DNA of 64,000 nucleotides from assembly GCA_014191855.1 (NCBI GenBank), contig BJHF01000023.1:1-64000 (forward strand). The letters run 5' to 3'. The notes below the pieces were generated by a model, which saw only the letters and a list, made by a program, of their open reading frames with translations, searched no databases and was not told the DNA's origin. Origin of the DNA: Deltaproteobacteria bacterium. Lineage in GTDB: Bacteria; Myxococcota_A; UBA796; SXON01. Numbering within the stretch: position 1 is the stretch's first letter; every line of letters starts with the position of its first letter. Below are positions 61,301 through 64,000 of the stretch, piece after piece. Both the position numbers and the translations under genes were made by a program.

Positions 61301-63949
61301 GCGGTAGCACATCGACCAGTCACCCTGCCGCGCAGCAAGTTCCTTGAGCAGCAGCACCGCTGGGAGGAAGCCCGGCGAGACCTCAAGGCACTTCTGCAGC
61401 GAAGTCATCGCGTCCGCGAAGTGCGGCGTGCGATCGGCGAGCACGCGCCCGGCCCGGTAGTAGAGGCTCACGGCTTCGTTCGAGTCGCGCGTAGCGCTGG
61501 CCGCGTTGCGCAGCACCCGGGCGAGCTCCGTCCAGTCGTCGCGCAATTCCATCGCGCGCGTGTACGCGTCGAGGCTGGGGGCGAAGTCGGCGACGGACGT
61601 CAACGCGAGGCGATACTGCTCGAAGGCGCGCGCCTGGTCTGCAAGTCGGAATTCGTAGACGGCGCCTGCACGGTGGCGCTGCAGCGCGACGGCCGGAGGA
61701 TCCTCTGCGATCAATGCGCGCTGTTCGTAGATTGCTGCCAACTCGGCCCAGGCCCCGACGCGCGTGTACACCCGCTCGAGTCCCTCGAGCGCCGGCAAGT
61801 AGCCAGGCGCGAAGTCGAGCACGCGCTCGTAGTGCTTTCGGGCCCCACCCTGATCGGCGAGCGGCCCCTCGCATGTCTCCCCCATGCGGTACAGCACGGT
61901 GACCATCAGCGAAGGATCGTCAAGGCGCGCCAGGCGCTCCTCAAGGAAGTTCACCAATTCCGACCACTTTCCGCCGATCTGCAGCAGGCGCAGCACGGCT
62001 TCGGCCGCCGGAGCGGCGCCGGGATCTTCGGCCGCTGCTTGGTAGGCGACCAGCGCCTCCTCCGGCAAGGCGAGGCGCTCCTCCAGCACGTTGCCAAGGC
62101 GGTATTGCAGGAAGGAGCGAGCATCTGCGCCGGCAACGGCGATCTCCTCCCGCAACGATTCCGCAAGCGCATCCCACTGCTCCGCCTCGGCACACCACAC
62201 GTGGTATTCGTGGCGTAGATCGTGCGCGGCGGGCGCGGACAACACGGCCGCACGCAGCGAAACGCCGGCCGAGGTTTCATCGAGCAACTGCACCCGGCGC
62301 ACGCGCCCGGCGCGGGCGTGCCACCACGCTCCGTCTTCCCCGAGTCCGGCGGCGCTCAGGCGCTCGCCCTCGGCGCTGTACAACGCGGCGAGCGGAGCCC
62401 AGGCACCGCTCGCGCGGTACCGCCTCTCCAACGCCAGGAATGCCGCACTACTGCCCGGATCGGCCGCCCGAGCCGCCTCACTCGCGGCGATGGCCTCTTC
62501 CGTCCGCCCCAACTTCCGTTCCAGCAGATCCGCGCGCTCCAGGTGCGTGAGCGCTGCGACCGCGGCGGGCTGCGCCGCAGCCATCGCGTCGAGCGCGCTC
62601 AGTTCAAGCGCGGCATCCTGCGCAGACCGCGCCAGCTCGCGGAGCACGACGAGGAGGCCGGGATCATTCGGGTACATGCCCTGAGCGCGCATCAGCTCGG
62701 CGCGAGCCAGCGGCTCCTGCCCGAGCTGATCGCGGATCACACGGGCGGCGAGCACCAGCGACTCGGCAGCCGCGCTGCCCGTCGATTGAGCTGCGACCCC
62801 TTCAAACGCCGCGCGTGCCGCTTCGCCATCGGACACCGCCAACGCGACCGACACCCGCTCCCGCCACCACTGGGCGCTCGCGGGGCTCGCGGAAGCCGCG
62901 TTTGCCGCGGACAACAGTCGACCGGCGACTTCGAGATCCACCGAGCGGGTGCGCGCGAGGTGCGCCGCGGCCCCATACAACACCGCCTTGGTTTCGCCGC
63001 TCGCGGCTTCCGCAGCCGCCTCCAGCTCCGCAACCGCCACGCGCCACGCGGCGCGAGCGTCGGCCGGGGGAGTCCACGCCAACATCACGGAGCTCGCGCC
63101 GGAGGAGGCGGGCTCCTGGCCGATCACCGGCGCTCCGAGCGGCATCTCCTCCGTTGAGGGTGCGGATACAACCTCGGTCTCCATCGCATCTTCGCTGGTG
63201 ACCGGCGGCAGCAAAAGCAGCAGCGGGAGCGGCGAAGGCTCGGCCGGCTCGTCTTCCTCCGGTACCATCGTGAGCGTGGGCCCGACGAGCACCGGCGGCG
63301 GCGGCGCCTCGGCCGGAAGCTCCGCCTCGACCACCGCCACCTCCACGCTCGCCGCTGCCAAGGCCGGCTCCGTGGGGGCCAACTCGGGAGCGGGCACCTC
63401 GACAACCGGGACAACGGGCTCAGGCTCCGGCTCCACGGACGCTACCGGCGAAAGCGCCGGCGTCGGTTCCGCCGCATCCGCTGCCGGCGCGTCGGTGCCG
63501 ACCAGCGCACCCTCTGCGTCTTCCTCCGCGAGAATCTCAGCCTTCGACTTACGTTTGTACACGCGTGTGGCTTGATCCTGCATCGTCTTCGCCGCGCGAC
63601 GGGCGTCGGCCTCGAGCTCGGCCTGCCGCGCATCCTCCTCACGGCGCTTGGCCTCCTCGGCCGCCAGACGAGCCTTCTCCGCCTGCTTCGCCTCGGCTGC
63701 GGCAGCCGCAGCCGCCGCCTCCGCAGCGGCGGCCGCGGCGCGCTCGTCCGCCAGCCGTTTCGCTTCAGCCTTGGCCGCCTCCGCTTTCGCGGCCTCGGCC
63801 TTCGCGGCTTCCGCCGCAACCCTGGCTTCTTCCGCAGCGAGGGCCTCGGCGGCTTTCTTGGCGTCGTCTTCTTCGAACCCGCTGGGCGCGGAGTCAAAGA
63901 AGTCGCCGAAACCGAGATCGTCATCCGGGGGGGGGGTCTTTTTCGACAT
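58322..63949 (-). CDS. Giant tetratricopeptide-repeat protein with Ala/Lys/Glu coiled-coil N-terminus
   Basis: A 1875-residue protein without a signal peptide. A short acidic start (PPPDDDLGFGDFFDSAPSGFE) is followed by a long Ala/Lys/Glu/Arg-rich stretch (about 28-125) predicted as a coiled coil, then a Pro/Glu-rich low-complexity linker to about 300. The rest is a continuous array of TPR and related helical repeats, for example ARLGIAEFHLGHIDRARKRL and AAQHYEKSLAFDPSQPLALL. Large cytoplasmic TPR scaffolds with such N-termini occur in myxobacteria, where some act in gliding motility or assembly, but no specific family is claimed. First gene of a minus-strand run. Confidence 0.82.
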   Translation of the reverse strand: MSKKTPPPDDDLGFGDFFDSAPSGFEEDDAKKAAEALAAEEARVAAEAAKAEAAKAEAAKAEAKRLADERAAAAAAEAAAAAAAAEAKQAEKARLAAEEAKRREEDARQAELEADARRAAKTMQDQATRVYKRKSKAEILAEEDAEGALVGTDAPAADAAEPTPALSPVASVEPEPEPVVPVVEVPAPELAPTEPALAAASVEVAVVEAELPAEAPPPPVLVGPTLTMVPEEDEPAEPSPLPLLLLLPPVTSEDAMETEVVSAPSTEEMPLGAPVIGQEPASSGASSVMLAWTPPADARAAWRVAVAELEAAAEAASGETKAVLYGAAAHLARTRSVDLEVAGRLLSAANAASASPASAQWWRERVSVALAVSDGEAARAAFEGVAAQSTGSAAAESLVLAARVIRDQLGQEPLARAELMRAQGMYPNDPGLLVVLRELARSAQDAALELSALDAMAAAQPAAVAALTHLERADLLERKLGRTEEAIAASEAARAADPGSSAAFLALERRYRASGAWAPLAALYSAEGERLSAAGLGEDGAWWHARAGRVRRVQLLDETSAGVSLRAAVLSAPAAHDLRHEYHVWCAEAEQWDALAESLREEIAVAGADARSFLQYRLGNVLEERLALPEEALVAYQAAAEDPGAAPAAEAVLRLLQIGGKWSELVNFLEERLARLDDPSLMVTVLYRMGETCEGPLADQGGARKHYERVLDFAPGYLPALEGLERVYTRVGAWAELAAIYEQRALIAEDPPAVALQRHRAGAVYEFRLADQARAFEQYRLALTSVADFAPSLDAYTRAMELRDDWTELARVLRNAASATRDSNEAVSLYYRAGRVLADRTPHFADAMTSLQKCLEVSPGFLPAVLLLKELAARQGDWSMCYRLERGQADMSEDLGRRHWRLYAAAEAAQRLPDADPAQLVRDVLRDDPAHFGAGQLAERMAWSQSDLGALIDLLVKRANATQDEGERARCYARATELAADAGNSEVLLRGLGEVLSAASVAGRPLGALARVAETAGYPEEALRALREAGEAGSVDAARLHQNALGDGEGAARLLVAAMDHDGDVAAASMLTRTSRDPAVRARAHAALAAAADSAGVRALHATEAAVLREGLGEAEEALALWWTAFEADPRAGRAFDGLRSALVRGQDAEGLRTAFAAVDADAQTALGDALEEAGDVVGAIAAWREQLAKATVALPWQLRLERGLETAGDWRGLLELVQSRMATAMGDAQDRLAARARWLLAEKLSDSDEAWDFYQALHTQRPHDGEVLEALARIAGARGDQRMAVGFLDQLADQAKDPVDRARLQRRRAEVLERSGDVDGARAALTRALDHMSEDREALEGLERLAAAAGDWQSVVGVLARQAAITTGKDRVERFAQIARTWQDHLKDAVVATDAWKKVLDLAPNDREALGHLCVLNETSGDWIGFVEHGRNLAGHLAGKERSALLRRLGEVCAQQLRREEDALRFLEAATQGDSPDAGAYAGFERLLAARGEHARLADVLVRRARSTTDAAEKVESLARAARTRLESLQDKPGAAAIYDELLAIDPNQADALRYRGDFLFDNGDAAGAAALFERLEAEELGRDRDDFDAQIEGSTFFYRFAEALRRAGRTEEAIVRYEHALNLNTTHLASLDAVGPLYLGAKEWAKAEKVFKQVMQLTGGQGQSESLARTYARLGIAEFHLGHIDRARKRLSKALEMRTNDIDALKGLGLVMAAQADWNSLLNVYNNIIYHTHEPSDVTDAYLAKGLVLDARLNMPEKAAQHYEKSLAFDPSQPLALLRLAELGLRRQDWPEAAAQADRGMALDPQRGDVRAGLHLVRAIACQACGDAGAARDAWTAAQAADPSLLAALPASGVEDYDKVHELLRTAISDGRL

Positions 63950-64000
63950 CCGGCTGGTCCTCGCAGGCTACGTGGAGGCGCGATGTAACCGACCCACCCG

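Overview
The window is about 64 kb of GC-rich DNA (roughly two thirds G+C by eye) packed with genes. Several traits point to an uncultured member of the Myxococcota or a close relative. They include a glycine/arginine-rich tail resembling MYXO-CTERM, lipoproteins whose mature part begins with Asp/Thr/Gly runs, MopE-like DxDxDG calcium-loop repeats, a membrane Ser/Thr kinase next to an FHA-GAF-sigma54 activator, and many GTG starts with 1-4 nt gene overlaps. No 16S rRNA or other taxonomic marker gene is present, so the placement is an inference.

Layout. 1-1.7 kb: a REP-associated tyrosine transposase gene flanked by two facing arrays of a short repeat; the arrays run into the coding regions of both neighbours. 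1.7-7.1 kb (minus): a tight operon of thymidine phosphorylase, a TonB_C-like exported protein, beta-carbonic anhydrase, a NupC nucleoside transporter and an unknown gene. 7.2-11 kb: a methyltransferase-like gene, trmB, a large surface protein and a membrane protein. 11.1-15.4 kb (plus): an operon with a subtilase-fold protein lacking key catalytic residues, a FadL-like porin, an MmgE/PrpD-like protein and two small membrane proteins. 15.4-23.8 kb: a CaiB-type CoA-transferase, then a plus-strand run with the PEP synthase/PPDK regulator, a Ser/Thr kinase, three exported proteins and a sigma54 activator. 24-35.2 kb: a repeat cluster, a DUF445 protein, an outer-membrane protein, the recC-recB-recD operon and strong hairpins.

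35.2-46.9 kb: a HEAT-repeat protein ending in a HEPN-like motif, a metallophosphoesterase, then a three-gene MoxR ATPase / unknown / metallopeptidase-vWA operon facing two PafB/PafC-like WYL regulators. These are followed by a copper type II monooxygenase-like lipoprotein and a patatin. 46.9-48.3 kb: a gene remnant, tRNA-Gln(UUG), simple repeats and a small exported protein. 48.3-54.4 kb: a second, different MoxR/vWA (CoxE-like) operon diverging from a NYN-LOTUS RNase-like protein, then a polytopic membrane protein and a MaoC-like hydratase. 54.4-64 kb (minus): an FG-GAP/MopE-like lipoprotein, a TPR-like membrane protein, an ICMT/PEMT-like methyltransferase and a 1875-residue TPR protein.

Best candidates for undescribed biology: (i) the MoxR / unknown / HExxH-vWA operon with its divergent WYL pair; (ii) the RAYT gene whose repeat arrays supply coding sequence to both neighbours; (iii) the HEAT-HEPN protein between recBCD and that operon; (iv) the bacterial PHM-like copper monooxygenase lipoprotein. 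No CRISPR array, rRNA gene, prophage or plasmid origin was seen.
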